Under the pieces are notes generated by a model. It was not told the DNA's origin. It worked only from the letters and a program-made list of their open reading frames with translations, and made no database searches. Of a stretch of 6,738 nt of DNA, positions 1-6,183 are shown piece after piece; the stretch's first letter is position 1; each line of letters opens with the position of its first letter. The stretch comes from B13-G4 sp030606805. GTDB taxonomy: Bacteria > Desulfobacterota > Desulfobacteria > Desulfobacterales > ETH-SRB1. The stretch spans positions 1 to 6,738 of the forward strand of contig JAUWFS010000186.1 of the NCBI GenBank assembly GCA_030606805.1, read 5' to 3'. Made by a program: the position numbers and the translations under genes.

Positions 1-576
1 CTTTCAGGCAAAAGGTGCCTTGCCATAGGGCCCGGCCTTGGAAGCGCTGTTGAAACAAAGAGTCTTATCCGTCGGGTCATTCAGGAAAGCACGACGCCGA
101 TTGTTATTGATGCCGATGGGATAAACAGTCTGGCAGGTCACACGAAGATATTACAAAACTTGAAAGTTCCTGTTATATTGACTCCCCATCCCGGAGAGAT
201 GGCAAGACTTATTGATTCAACCGCCGAAAACATACAGAAAGATCGTGTGGGTTGTGCAAGGGATTTTGCGGAAAGGTTTAATGTCCATGTGGTGCTTAAA
301 GGGGCGAGGACAATAATCGCTCATCCGGATGGCAGTGTTTTTATCAATCCTACCGGCAATTCTGGTATGGCGTCCGGAGGAATGGGTGATGTGCTGACAG
401 GAATGATAGCAGGTTTTGTGACTCAGGGTTATTCTCCTGAAACAGCCGCGCATGCCGGCGTATTCCTGCATGGAACAACTGCTGATGTCATAGCGGATAA
501 GACCGGCCCTTTCGGTTTTTTGGCAACCGACGTTATGAAGGCAATACCTGAGCAGATCGGCAGGCTGATGAACTGA
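1..576 (+). CDS. nnrD: ADP/ATP-dependent NAD(P)H-hydrate dehydratase, C-terminal part (5' end outside window)
   Basis: This is the last 191 residues of the YjeF C-terminal / NnrD domain; the frame is open from base 1, so the apparent ATG at 160 is internal. The family dehydrates damaged S-NAD(P)HX back to NAD(P)H using ADP or ATP, in the cytoplasm. Numbered from the window edge, visible family motifs are GPGLG (residues 10-14), DADGIN (37-42), TPHPGEM (61-67), VVLKGA (97-102), and the nucleotide-binding and catalytic stretch GMASGGMGDVLTG (122-134), with Asp130 the expected catalytic residue. The end, with FLATDV, resembles E. coli YjeF. In many bacteria this domain is fused behind an NnrE epimerase domain; whether that holds here cannot be seen. 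No clear terminator hairpin with a T-run follows the stop codon. Confidence 0.95.
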   Translation, partial: LSGKRCLAIGPGLGSAVETKSLIRRVIQESTTPIVIDADGINSLAGHTKILQNLKVPVILTPHPGEMARLIDSTAENIQKDRVGCARDFAERFNVHVVLKGARTIIAHPDGSVFINPTGNSGMASGGMGDVLTGMIAGFVTQGYSPETAAHAGVFLHGTTADVIADKTGPFGFLATDVMKAIPEQIGRLMN

Positions 577-621
577 GACCTTCAAAAAATGGTACTATTT
601 TAGGTTTTTGGAAATAAATGC

Positions 622-821
622 GCTTCAAGTATAATCAAATTTAAACCAGGAAAAACTCACGAATAAGAAATCATAAAAAAAGAACCAGCCATAACTATAA
701 AGAAATAGTGGTAGTTTAACCAAAGAGCTTGGCAAAAATGGCATTTTATACCAGGTTCTTTCTTAACGATTTCTAATTCCTTCAAACAGTTTCCTGCTTT
801 AAATCTGATCACACCTGAAGC
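622..821. repeat. Long imperfect inverted repeat filling the nnrD-orphan gene gap
   Basis: Arms at 622-686 and 754-821 are reverse complements. The outer block (622-653 against 790-821) matches at 27 of 32 positions, and the inner block (661-686 against 754-779) at 22 of 26. They are separated by an asymmetric internal loop of 7 and 10 bases. The 67-base centre (687-753) has only short local pairings, for example ACTAT/ATAGT. Weaker matching may continue outward to about 590 and 870. It could be a MITE-like element or a structured transcript. The 577-891 interval shows no other gene. Confidence 0.8.
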
Positions 822-877
822 TCAATTTCAGATGGTTTGTTGCATAATGCTAAAGTATTACAAATTCTTCAATAAAT

Positions 878-884
878 GAGAGGA
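878..884 (+). promoter_or_regulatory. Ribosome binding site for the 70-residue orphan protein
   Basis: GAGAGGA lies 7 bases before the ATG at 892. It is the only good Shine-Dalgarno match here and supports this short ORF as a translated gene. Confidence 0.65.
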
Positions 885-891
885 TAACAAA

Positions 892-1104
892 ATGGCTGAA
901 TCAAAGGATACTATTACTGTTCGCGTTAATATAGAAATGACAATAGCATCCCTTGAGATGATTGTTGAAAAGGCAAAAGAAAAGGCGGGTCGTGACGCAA
1001 AGGGGATTTATCGTATCGACACCGCAGACAAGGTAGGTGAAATGGTATCTTGTTTTCTTCTGGAAAAGGATTTTGAGGGTTATGTGAGGGGGATTAGGGA
1101 TTAG
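892..1104 (+). CDS. Small orphan protein of unknown function (70 residues)
   Basis: I do not recognise a family. The ORF has a good ribosome binding site (GAGAGGA, 7-base spacing) and a sensible composition. The N-terminal third reads as a beta strand (TITVRVNIEM) followed by an amphipathic helix rich in Lys and Glu, then a strand-like GIYRID segment and a second helix ending in a Phe/Leu-rich stretch. This suggests a compact soluble alpha/beta fold; there is no signal peptide or membrane segment. The last codons (GIRD and stop) are written by two tandem GGGATTA heptamers that begin the repeat tract running downstream, so the native C-terminus may once have been different. It is convergent with the ATPase gene on the other strand. 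A plain hypothetical protein is the safest label. Confidence 0.6.
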   Translation: MAESKDTITVRVNIEMTIASLEMIVEKAKEKAGRDAKGIYRIDTADKVGEMVSCFLLEKDFEGYVRGIRD

Positions 1105-1246
1105 CTTATTAGGCTGAAGGCTATTAGGCTATCAGGAAGAGACAGAGGGCGGAGACCAGAGGGCGGAAGTCTGAGGTCGGAAGTCAGAGGGCAGAGATTA
1201 GATGTCAGAAAAATCAGGAAGAGACAGAACTCAAAGATCAGAGATC
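1090..1246. repeat. Degenerate heptamer repeat tract bridging two convergent gene ends
   Basis: Two GGGATTA units (1090-1103) contain the stop of the small gene. TTAGGCT/GAAGGCT units follow at 1109-1130, then nine consecutive in-register 7-mers at 1144-1206 of the type AGAGGGC, GGAAGTC, TGAGGTC. Two more units, AAAGATC and AGAGATC (1233-1246), cover the stop codon of the minus-strand ATPase. The 7-base period is exact through 1144-1206. No spacers are present, so it is not a CRISPR. Confidence 0.8.
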
Positions 1247-2566
1247 GAAAGGGAAACGGGAAGCCATATATAAGGGATAGCGGCAGATTTTGTTGTCTTG
1301 ATCAAAATATAGATTGTTGGCGCTCATAACGGTTTTGTATATAGGGTTATATTTCTCAGCAAAAACCTTTAAACTTTTGGCTTGGGTTACCCAGCCCGAT
1401 TTAATTTCAACAGGCAACACATTACCTTCGACTTCTCGCAAAAACTCCACCTCTGCATTTTTTTCACGCCAGGAATAAATCTCTTCAACTCCTGAAAACA
1501 AAAATTCCTGGGCAACGAAATTTTCGGCAAAGTAGCCTTTGTAAGATCCATATTCGTAATCTAAGATGGTTTTAGGCGGCAGCTTGCTGATAGCGCCCAG
1601 GATACCTACGTCAAACAAATATAATTTAAAGCAGTTTTCTTTGATGTACGCTGAAAATGGCAGATTTCCGCTATTTACAATATGAACCTTAATGATAAGC
1701 CCCGCTGTTTGCAGCCAATCAATGACGCCAGATAATTTGGAATATCCTTTTACTCCCGGGATAATCCCCTTAAACTTAAATTTTGTAGCAGACCCGTTCT
1801 GCTCCCTGGCGAGTTGGGCTGGGACATATCTCCACAGCCGATCAATATGCATAGCGTTTTGTTTTCCTGAATGTTTTGCCATATCAGCATTGTATGCTGT
1901 TATTAAATTCTCTTGTTTTTTTCGTATCAGATTTAAGGCCGTAAATAGATCATCTTTATTGTCTGCATAAGCTTGAACAACTTCCGGAAGTCCGCCAACA
2001 ACAAAATATATTTTTAATTGATCCCACAGATGAGAATGAACAATTTCGGAAATTGAATCACCGGACTTATAATTACTGAAAAAATCAAACGACTTATTAT
2101 CTCCAACACCTCTCAGAAATTCCTCAAAAGACATGGGATGCATACTTAAAAATTCTACTTTTCCTACTGGAAAAGATTCGTTGCCCAAATGAATACCCAG
2201 AAGTGAACCTGCGGCACAAAGCGCGAGCTCCCGCAACTCTTCCTGAAAGTATTTAAGGCTTGTTAATGCCCTTGGGCAATGTTGAATTTCATCAAAAATA
2301 AGGAGATCATTGCCTGTATCTATCGATGTGTCTAAGTAAAAATTCAGATCCTGTATAATTCTTTTCGGGTCTAAATTTTTCTCGAATAATTTTGCCAACT
2401 GCTCATCTTTTTCAAAGTTGACATAGTGGAAGCATGGAAAATATTCCTGGCCAAAGGCCTGTAAAATATAAGTTTTACCAACCTGGCGGGTCCCTTTTAA
2501 GATAAGGGGTTTTCTGTCGCCCTTATCTTTCCACTCTATTAATTTTTTCCAAACAGACCGTTTCAT
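1238..2566 (-). CDS. AAA-type ATPase with DUF4143 / PD-(D/E)XK-like C-terminus
   Basis: A 442-residue intact member of the widespread ATP-binding protein family (AAA_14 plus DUF4143). The Walker A motif is GTRQVGKT (25-32, Lys31), Walker B is DLLIFDE (87-93), and a sensor-like GSLLG follows at 120-124. The middle (about 185-300) is helical and looks like a winged-helix region. The C-terminal part keeps a nuclease-like core: Glu348 in AENFV, the EVEF strand (372-375) and VEIKSG (386-391), the spacing of a PD-(D/E)XK fold. Members are single genes found in many bacteria and archaea, often on mobile or variable DNA. Their cellular role is not established; DNA binding or toxin-antitoxin-like roles have been suggested only loosely. 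The ATG at 2566 has a weak ribosome binding site (GGTCGG). The last residues (RFPFDL) run into the heptamer tract, so the tail may be repeat-derived. Confidence 0.9.
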   Translation of the reverse strand: MKRSVWKKLIEWKDKGDRKPLILKGTRQVGKTYILQAFGQEYFPCFHYVNFEKDEQLAKLFEKNLDPKRIIQDLNFYLDTSIDTGNDLLIFDEIQHCPRALTSLKYFQEELRELALCAAGSLLGIHLGNESFPVGKVEFLSMHPMSFEEFLRGVGDNKSFDFFSNYKSGDSISEIVHSHLWDQLKIYFVVGGLPEVVQAYADNKDDLFTALNLIRKKQENLITAYNADMAKHSGKQNAMHIDRLWRYVPAQLAREQNGSATKFKFKGIIPGVKGYSKLSGVIDWLQTAGLIIKVHIVNSGNLPFSAYIKENCFKLYLFDVGILGAISKLPPKTILDYEYGSYKGYFAENFVAQEFLFSGVEEIYSWREKNAEVEFLREVEGNVLPVEIKSGWVTQAKSLKVFAEKYNPIYKTVMSANNLYFDQDNKICRYPLYMASRFPFDL

Positions 2567-2616
2567 ATTCCGACCACATTTAATTTAAATGAGAATTAAT
2601 TCACAGTATTGATTTT

Positions 2617-2644
2617 CTTATACCACTTTTTCACAAAAAAGCAA
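2617..2644 (-). promoter_or_regulatory. Probable sigma70-type promoter of the DUF4143 ATPase gene
   Basis: Read on the - strand, TTGCTT (2644-2639) and TATAAG (2622-2617) are separated by 16 bases. They sit about 50 bases upstream of the start codon. Three copies of an AAAAAGTKG word overlap or neighbour these boxes (see findings). The call rests on box matches only. Confidence 0.5.
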
Positions 2645-2749
2645 CTTTTTAGCGCCACTTTTTTAAGAAACCGACAAAAAATTCCAGCCATAAGATATCA
2701 GAACTGTTCGGCCTGTCGCATTCATCCTATTTCTATCCATTTAGCGAAA

Positions 2750-3020
2750 ATGCCATCATTGGCAATTCCGCTAAATGCCGACTTATCAAAAGATTTCACA
2801 GTCCCTCAAGTAGCTGAAAAGCATGGTTGGACTGAGCCGATGGCCTGCCCGCAATGCCTTTGCATGGATTTATCGATGTGCCGGAATTGAGTGCCTGTAA
2901 ATGCGGTTGTACTATATCAACTCAATTACAACGCATGGCAGGCGGGTCTGGTCCATTGCGTTGGAGGGCAAAAGCGATCTTGATAGATTCAAGGCGGTTA
3001 ACCGGGGACTGCGGACATGG
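2750..3020 (+). pseudogene. Gene fragment resembling the N-terminal part of a DNA-methylase-type protein, split by an insert
   Basis: Removing the 103-bp insert at 2843-2945 joins two halves into one continuous frame: residues such as DFTVPQVAEKHGWTEP on the left and VWSIALEGKSDLDRFKAV on the right, ending GLRTW at 3020. The join restores Met-Val-Trp across the junction. From memory, this resembles the start of a family whose full-length members continue into a DNA modification methylase with a DPMAGGG-type motif; no methylase motif is present here, so the name is tentative. The fragment stops exactly where the RAYT leader begins, as if the rest was displaced by that element. No upstream start region or ribosome binding site could be supported. 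It is non-functional as it stands. Confidence 0.45.
2843..2945. mobile_element. 103-bp palindromic MITE/REP-like insert
   Basis: It has imperfect inverted ends: GCCTGCC at the left and GGCAGGC at the right, each followed inward by ATGC or its complement. Inside, AATTGAGT (2885-2892) pairs with ACTCAATT (2920-2927). The boundary is ambiguous by one G (2843-2945 or 2844-2946). Excision restores the interrupted reading frame, which is direct evidence that this DNA arrived after the host gene. No coding capacity. Confidence 0.7.
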
Positions 3021-3061
3021 CTTCAGGGACATTAGTTTATAAGTTGACAGGGTACTTGAAC
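3019..3061 (+). repeat. RAYT leader repeat, copy A
   Basis: A stretch starting GGCTTCAGGGAC and continuing through ATTAGTTTATAAGTTGACAG to GGTACTTGAACT. It recurs almost unchanged at 6115-6162; the other copy carries four extra bases (GTAC) after GGGAC. It marks the start of the inserted element, abutting the methylase-like fragment. Confidence 0.85.
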
Positions 3062-3096
3062 TTGATTCTTGCATGGGGATATGTTATTTGAATTGC

Positions 3097-3374
3097 ATGC
3101 CACGCCGATTAAGAATAGATGCCAGTCAGCCTCGCCTGAACCCGCGATGGCGGGCAGGCGCCGGGTGCGCTTCATCATATTATTGCCAGAGGTATAGAAC
3201 GCAAATATCATCTTAAATCAAATGGGTTTAACTTTGAAAAGATACTGAGCAGGTATTGGCCGTCGGGAAATATAAAAAGACGGTTGCGGCTCGCATTTTG
3301 CTTTGTTTCTGAAGATTTCGCAACCCGCAGTCAGTTTAGCGGTTAAACGCTTAAGAGCAATTGGTTATACGCCA
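3097..3374 (+). pseudogene. REP-associated tyrosine transposase (RAYT, Y1_Tnp/IS200-like) relic, copy A
   Basis: The start reads MPRRLRIDA. After a 37-bp insert the frame resumes as PGALHHIIARGIERK, the usual N-terminus of these transposases. A following piece reads VAARILLC (about 3280-3306), and then, in another frame, FLKISQPAVSLAVKR (3306-3350), the helix-turn-helix typical of the family C-terminus. The catalytic core between them, including the HUH motif and the nucleophilic Tyr, is missing, so a large internal deletion and a frameshift have occurred. RAYTs normally act on REP palindromes in the host chromosome. The relic lies directly upstream of the PfkB-like/AAA+ gene, whose longest ORF reads back into it through a false TTG start at 3303. 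Confidence 0.8.
3124..3160. mobile_element. 37-bp REP-like hairpin insert inside the RAYT relic
   Basis: CGCCTG (3133-3138) pairs with CAGGCG (3155-3160), and CCCGC (3141-3145) with GCGGG (3150-3154), around a GATG loop with an AA bulge. Copy B of the relic has 6 bases between GAT and GGT where copy A has 43, so the insert size is 37. Its ends resemble those of the 103-bp insert at 2843-2945. Confidence 0.7.
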
Positions 3375-3413
3375 CAATTACTCGTTAAAAACTTAACAGT
3401 AACCTATAAACCA

Positions 3414-3457
3414 ATGTACCCGAAAGCCGACCCTAATGTACGTCCCGAAAGCCGACC
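3414..3457. repeat. Two-copy direct repeat upstream of the PfkB-like/AAA+ gene
   Basis: ATGTAC (3414 and 3436) and the 13-mer CCGAAAGCCGACC (3420-3432 and 3445-3457) occur twice in the same order. The second copy has three extra bases between the two words. A TATAAA box lies just upstream at 3405-3410, without a convincing -35 partner. A regulator-binding role is possible but not shown. Confidence 0.6.
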
Positions 3458-3504
3458 AGTATCTTATGACTTGAGCTTTGTACTGGGTACTGGTAAGCAT
3501 AATC

Positions 3505-3510
3505 AGGAGG
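3505..3510 (+). promoter_or_regulatory. Strong Shine-Dalgarno that fixes the start of the PfkB-like/AAA+ gene
   Basis: AGGAGG lies 5 bases before the ATG at 3516 and 8 before a second in-frame ATG at 3519. It decides against the 71-codon upstream extension from a TTG at 3303, which is RAYT debris and repeat sequence. Confidence 0.85.
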
Positions 3511-3515
3511 CACAA

Positions 3516-5825
3516 ATGATGAAAAAGGATGAAAAGAAAACGATATTGATCATTGGTGATTGGTTTATTGATGAGAATTGGTTAGTGGCAAAACATAAAT
3601 CCTATAGCAGTTCTCACACTGGAGACATTCACTATCTGAGTAAGCATACGCAAATCGATAAGCGCATGATCAGTTTATGCGGTGCACCTGAGGTTCTGGA
3701 AGTTTTGAGGTCGTATTTCGCAAATTTTAAACCCCACTATTTGTTTAAGGGCTTTGGTGTGTGGAATAAGGAGGATGACGATATACTTAAATGCATCCTA
3801 TGTCCTGATCACACCAAGAATCAGTATCTTTCTCCGTACACAATCAAAAGCTTATTGAGCATCAAAAAGACCATCTGTCCTTATAGTAAAAAAGAATGTA
3901 AATATAGGCCCTGTTTAATAAACATAGCACAACGAAATCAAGCATCCACAAATCGCATCATAAGAGTTTACGAAGGATACAAAGGTGGTCAACCTCATCT
4001 TTTGTATAGGTTTGACTGGGAGTTACCAATTTTAGAGGATAATTTAGATGACACAGTTTTTGAAAAATCTATCGAGCCTGAAACCGTTAAGGCTGTTGTC
4101 ATCGTGGACCATGGCAAGGGTGTTATAAATGATTCAACTATGGAGAATCTAATTAGTTTGCTAAAAAAATCCAAACAAAATGTAAAATGGTATATCAGAA
4201 CAAAAATAAACAACCCCACATGGATGGACAAATTAGCAGAAGCGGGCATAGAAGCAAGCCTGAAAGTAATTGATGAAAAGTTAGCTGCTTACTCACAAGG
4301 GCAAAGGCGTTGGACATTTGGCAGAAATCTCGGGCGAGGTTCTCTTGAGATACTAGGAATTTTGACCGGTGACACAATATGGAAACATACAGAACCAATA
4401 GATTCTTGGGGCGACAGAAAACCTCTCAAAAGTGATAGATGCGCAGTCATATTTGATGACAACACGGCTATAGCGAAGCACAAGCAAGAATGTTATAATT
4501 TATGTGACGCTACTGGCCCAAAGCAACTCATTAATATCGGCCATACCACGATGTTCTTCAACGCCCTTATCGCTCAAGACCTATCCGATGAATTCAAGGG
4601 CTTAGATTTTGGTACGCAATGTTGGAATGCAATGGAATGCGCTTTTGACTGGAGCAAACGAGCTAGTTCCGCTTGGAACAAAGAAGAATTATATTTTTAT
4701 GGAGACTACCAAAAAGCTTTAGCTTGCTTAGCAAAGAAGAAAAAATCAGTCAAACAATGGCCAGCGAGCGACTATCAAAAGTTATGGGCTAAATGGGATG
4801 ACTCGTCACGTGAATACGGAATAGTGAAGAGCGATGATGGAGATGATAGGGTGGATGTTTGGAGGGGAGAGGGAGCTATAGAAGGCTTCATCTGTGTGGG
4901 TGGACCTAAGCGGAATGCTATTAATGATTTGCTTTCCAAAATATCTGATTTTCATGATCAGAAACACCCTAAACAACCATTCAATTGCTTGTTCGTTTCT
5001 AGTCCGGGGTGGGGTAAGAGTTATCTTGCAAGATGCATGGCAAAACATTTTGAGATGAATTTCATGGAGTTTTCCCTGTCACAGATGGCAACCACAAGGG
5101 ACCTCATCGATTGCTTCGATACTATCTGTTCGTTCCAAAATAGAACGCAAGAAAAAGTCGTGATATTCATGGACGAGATAAATTGCAATATAGAAGGCCA
5201 TCCTGCAACAGGATTATTTTTGAGTCCTATATGGGATGGCTCATTTATCAGAGATGGAAAAATGTATAAATTGTCCCCTGCTGTTTGGATATTTGCTTCA
5301 ACAGAGACGACGGGGAGACTAATTAAACAACGGAAGGGATCTGATTTTGTCTCTCGTTTAAATGGTCCAATTATTGAGTTAGATAAACTCTGCACAAAAG
5401 GGGGAGAAACTATAACAGTATCAATAAATGAGCTCAAGAACAAATTGGGAGCGAATCCCAACATTGATGTTCGAATGGAACAAAATTACAAAACGATTAT
5501 GGGGCTTCATGGTGAGTTTAAAACCGAACAAGTTTATCTTGGGATTTCTCTCTTGAATAATTTGTGGGGTCCAATAAGCCGCATTCAAAAAGGCGTTCTA
5601 ATGCTGTTTCATGATATACTACCAATAAATGGATTTAGGAGCTTGGAGTTTTTTGTTTCCAAGTTCCAAAATATCCAGCGTGGTGATGTTGCACTTTCAA
5701 ATGTACCTATAATAGATGACTTTGGTGAGCTTAAGCGTCATGTTGTTTTGCCAGACCAATGGGGAAAAAGTGGTGGCAAATATGATAAGCAGAATTTTAT
5801 AGAAATTGTGACATTAGCTCAGTAG
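3516..5825 (+). CDS. PfkB/ribokinase-like (probable pseudokinase) fused to a C-terminal AAA+ ATPase
   Basis: A 769-residue cytoplasmic protein with two parts. The N-terminal part (about 9-355) follows the ribokinase/RfaE pattern: TILIIGDWFIDENW (9-22) with Gly14-Asp15, then VVIVDHGKGVI (194-204), matching the DYGKG block. At the catalytic signature, where active kinases have GAGDxF, it has GHTTMF (342-347), so the catalytic Asp is Thr345. Cys93, Cys96, Cys121, Cys128 and Cys133 form a cluster that could bind metal. The C-terminal part is AAA+: Walker A SSPGWGKS (495-502, Lys501), Walker B VVIFMDE (548-554), sensor-like WIFAST (591-596), and SDFVSR (609-614) with a likely arginine finger. No membrane segment or signal peptide. 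It stands alone, looks A/T-richer than nnrD and tyrA, and is bracketed by two RAYT relics. The ATPase is probably active and the kinase part probably a binding or sensing module; the biological role is unknown. Confidence 0.85.
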   Translation: MMKKDEKKTILIIGDWFIDENWLVAKHKSYSSSHTGDIHYLSKHTQIDKRMISLCGAPEVLEVLRSYFANFKPHYLFKGFGVWNKEDDDILKCILCPDHTKNQYLSPYTIKSLLSIKKTICPYSKKECKYRPCLINIAQRNQASTNRIIRVYEGYKGGQPHLLYRFDWELPILEDNLDDTVFEKSIEPETVKAVVIVDHGKGVINDSTMENLISLLKKSKQNVKWYIRTKINNPTWMDKLAEAGIEASLKVIDEKLAAYSQGQRRWTFGRNLGRGSLEILGILTGDTIWKHTEPIDSWGDRKPLKSDRCAVIFDDNTAIAKHKQECYNLCDATGPKQLINIGHTTMFFNALIAQDLSDEFKGLDFGTQCWNAMECAFDWSKRASSAWNKEELYFYGDYQKALACLAKKKKSVKQWPASDYQKLWAKWDDSSREYGIVKSDDGDDRVDVWRGEGAIEGFICVGGPKRNAINDLLSKISDFHDQKHPKQPFNCLFVSSPGWGKSYLARCMAKHFEMNFMEFSLSQMATTRDLIDCFDTICSFQNRTQEKVVIFMDEINCNIEGHPATGLFLSPIWDGSFIRDGKMYKLSPAVWIFASTETTGRLIKQRKGSDFVSRLNGPIIELDKLCTKGGETITVSINELKNKLGANPNIDVRMEQNYKTIMGLHGEFKTEQVYLGISLLNNLWGPISRIQKGVLMLFHDILPINGFRSLEFFVSKFQNIQRGDVALSNVPIIDDFGELKRHVVLPDQWGKSGGKYDKQNFIEIVTLAQ

Positions 5826-5839
5826 TTATATAATTAGAG

Positions 5840-5855
5840 AAGGAATTGATTCCTT
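5840..5855. other. Short perfect inverted repeat after the AAA+ gene
   Basis: AAGGAAT and ATTCCTT are separated by TG, 15 bases past the stop codon. No T-run follows, so alone it is not a classical terminator. Confidence 0.5.
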
Positions 5856-5869
5856 GTGCGTAAGGAAGC

Positions 5870-5890
5870 CGCGAAAAGACTTCGCGTTTT
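5870..5890 (+). terminator. Candidate intrinsic terminator of the PfkB-like/AAA+ gene
   Basis: CGCGAA (5870-5875) pairs with TTCGCG (5881-5886) around AAGAC and is followed by TTTT. The stem is short and the T-run modest, but the position 45 bases past the stop fits. Confidence 0.5.
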
Positions 5891-6114
5891 GTGAAGGTGC
5901 TCACGTAGTTGAATAAGTTGACCAACGACAAAACAATTCAAAATAGTCAACTAGATCACCATGTTGTCTGAAAACGTAGTTTATGACGATTGAACGAATG
6001 GAACGGCATTGCCTTCTGGAGAAGGCAATGCACTGAGGCGCACATTCACTTCTCGCGTCACCCGGAGGCAGTTCAGGGACGTTATGTTGCGAGATTAATT
6101 ATGTTGCAAGGGAG
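5891..6114. other. Non-coding stretch with inverted repeats
   Basis: No supportable gene. It holds AGTTGAC/GTCAACT (5916-5922, 5946-5952), a repeated ACGTAGTT (5903-5910, 5974-5981), and a perfect 11-bp hairpin with a TGGA loop (6006-6031). A TTCAGGGACGT word (6072-6082) recurs inside the RAYT leader at 6118-6128, and ATGTTGCRAG occurs at 6084-6093 and 6101-6110. I could not match it to an integron attC or a known RNA. Confidence 0.55.
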
Positions 6115-6162
6115 GGCTTCAGGGACGTACATTAGTTTATAAGTTGACAGGGTACTTGAACT
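6115..6162 (+). repeat. RAYT leader repeat, copy B
   Basis: Second copy of the leader seen at 3019-3061, in the same orientation about 3.1 kb downstream and with four extra bases (GTAC) after GGGAC. Identity is continuous from ATTAG to the end of the repeat. Confidence 0.85.
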
Positions 6163-6183
6163 ATGATCTCTGATTTACATGTC

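Noticed and set aside
217..585. Minus-strand ORF opposite nnrD
   Set aside because: Antisense shadow of a well-conserved gene with no recognisable protein features.
1144..1206. Possible CRISPR-like or minisatellite array
   Set aside because: Units are 7 bases with no spacers, so this is a simple degenerate heptamer tract.
2609..2890. 93-codon ORF upstream of the ATPase gene, + strand
   Set aside because: It runs through the ATPase promoter, the methylase-like fragment and into the 103-bp insert; only the central part resembles protein, and that belongs to the split pseudogene.
2854..3042. 62-codon ORF across the 103-bp insert
   Set aside because: It starts inside the insert, is out of frame with the fragment it overlaps, and has no ribosome binding site.
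3303..3515. TTG-initiated 71-codon extension of the PfkB-like/AAA+ protein
   Set aside because: This stretch is the RAYT helix-turn-helix remnant plus direct repeats; no ribosome binding site precedes 3303, whereas AGGAGG precedes the ATG at 3516.
5021..5464. 147-codon minus-strand ORF opposite the AAA+ domain
   Set aside because: It lies opposite the Walker motifs, which explain the sequence; no start signal.
5840..5855. AAGGAAT hairpin as a terminator
   Set aside because: Only 7 bp with a 2-base gap and no following T-run; the stem at 5870-5890 is the better candidate.
5903..6031. Integron attC-like site (paired GTTGAC-type words and hairpins)
   Set aside because: The RYYYAAC/GTTRRRY core sites and the L/R box arrangement are not present in the right order, and no integrase or cassette array is visible.
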